From: Pelomonas sp052436255
GTDB lineage: Bacteria > Pseudomonadota > Gammaproteobacteria > Burkholderiales > Burkholderiaceae_C
Length of the DNA: 53,241 nucleotides
NCBI GenBank assembly: GCA_052436255.1
Contig: JBQVNP010000018.1
Coordinates: forward strand, 1-53,241
Reading direction: 5' to 3'
The translations under genes were made by a program, and so were the position numbers. The notes beneath the pieces were generated by a model. It was not told the DNA's origin. It saw only the letters and a list, made by a program, of their open reading frames with translations, and ran no database searches. This document shows, in pieces, positions 52,780 through 53,241 of the stretch; the stretch's first letter is position 1; the number at the start of each line of letters is the position of its first letter.

Positions 52780-53241
52780 CTAGCTGACAGGAATGAAGCG
52801 CCCGGTTCCGCTGATCAAGGCGGCGCGAATCGGCTCACCCGGCTGCAGGTTCTGCACGGCCGCGACATAGCTGCGCATCTGTTCCAGATAGGCCGGCTCG
52901 CGCTCCGGGGTGGCGCCGAGCTTGTAGTCCAGCACCCACCACTGGCCGTCGTCGAGCTGCACCAGCCGGTCGATGCGCTGATCCTCGCCGCCTGTGCCGA
53001 CGGCGACCTCGTTGCCCGCCCAGCGCAGCCGTGCCGGGTCGAAGAAGGGGCGGCAGCCGGGGCTGGCGAGAATCGCCTGGGCCGCCTGCGCAAGCTGCTC
53101 ACGCGCCTTCACGTCCAGGCCGAAGGCCTGCGACGCCGAGGCCATCAGCACGGACAGCGGCTGGGTCTGGCCTGGTGCCGAGGCCCACTCCAGCACGCGG
53201 TGCAGGGCCTCGCCGACCCGCGCCTGGCGATCGTCGCGGGC
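52780..53241 (-). CDS. UvrD/AddA-like helicase-nuclease, C-terminal PD-(D/E)XK part (cut by window edge)
   Basis: 153 codons are visible and the frame is open to the window edge, so the start is outside. The visible part begins ARDDRQARVGEALHRVLEW, the usual start of a RecB-type PD-(D/E)XK nuclease domain at the end of UvrD-family double-strand-break repair helicases. The catalytic residues are in RIDRLVQLDDGQW followed by VLDYKLG (Asp, Asp and Lys). A GTG at 53196 is internal and not a start. It probably processes broken DNA ends together with a partner subunit. Confidence 0.85.
   Translation of the reverse strand, partial: ARDDRQARVGEALHRVLEWASAPGQTQPLSVLMASASQAFGLDVKAREQLAQAAQAILASPGCRPFFDPARLRWAGNEVAVGTGGEDQRIDRLVQLDDGQWWVLDYKLGATPEREPAYLEQMRSYVAAVQNLQPGEPIRAALISGTGRFIPVS

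Overview
The window is GC-rich DNA with tightly packed, often 4-bp-overlapping genes. The gene content (XrtA/PEP-CTERM exopolysaccharide locus, holC next to pepA and divergent from lptFG, FimV-like protein, CysB-family regulator) points to a betaproteobacterium of the order Burkholderiales, probably near the Rubrivivax/Leptothrix/Roseateles group. The order is well supported by family content. The genus-level placement is only an impression.

1-29.2 kb is a large exosortase A / PEP-CTERM exopolysaccharide locus. It begins with the 3' end of an IS481-type transposase and a three-gene Gtr-like cassette (GT-C membrane glycosyltransferase, GT2 transferase, GtrA flippase) on the + strand. Converging on this is a long minus-strand unit, from upstream to downstream: outer-membrane polysaccharide export lipoprotein, Wzz-type chain-length protein, tyrosine autokinase with a (Gly-Tyr)9 tail, EpsL-type beta-barrel, ExeA-type ATPase, polysaccharide deacetylase, FemAB-like protein, glycosyltransferase, XrtA-EpsI, nucleotide-sugar dehydrogenase and a second glycosyltransferase. 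A VAO-type flavoprotein lies just upstream of it. A single PEP-CTERM protein gene (18396-19169, +) sits in the middle behind a good sigma-54 promoter. A second minus-strand unit (29192 to 19351) carries the initiating sugar transferase, PrsK, PrsR, PrsT, a FeeM-type acyltransferase fused to PilZ, and a trypsin-like protease. PrsK/PrsR plus the sigma-54 site give a plausible regulatory circuit for the PEP-CTERM gene.

29.2-41.9 kb is mostly housekeeping: an orphan branched-chain amino-acid binding protein, holC-pepA, divergent lptF-lptG-cbiX-like, a CysB-family regulator, a FimV-like protein, a Crp/Fnr regulator, an APH-fold kinase, an unknown conserved-looking protein and a glutathione transferase.

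41.9-50.2 kb is accessory. It holds an isolated contractile-injection-type tail sheath gene 29 bp behind a compact soxXYZA set that lacks soxB and whose SoxY arm reads AACVEPG rather than GGCGG. Next come an IorA/IorB-type molybdenum hydroxylase, a 0.7-kb ambiguous gap, a second FeeM-like acyltransferase, and two tiny translationally coupled paralogous ORFs ending in a shared W-E-x-T-x-x-D-x-R-R motif.

50.2-53.2 kb holds a nested palindrome, tRNA-Arg(TCT), an OPT-family transporter, tRNA-Pro(TGG) and the PD-(D/E)XK nuclease end of a UvrD/AddA-like helicase cut by the window edge. No CRISPR array, rRNA or intact prophage was seen.
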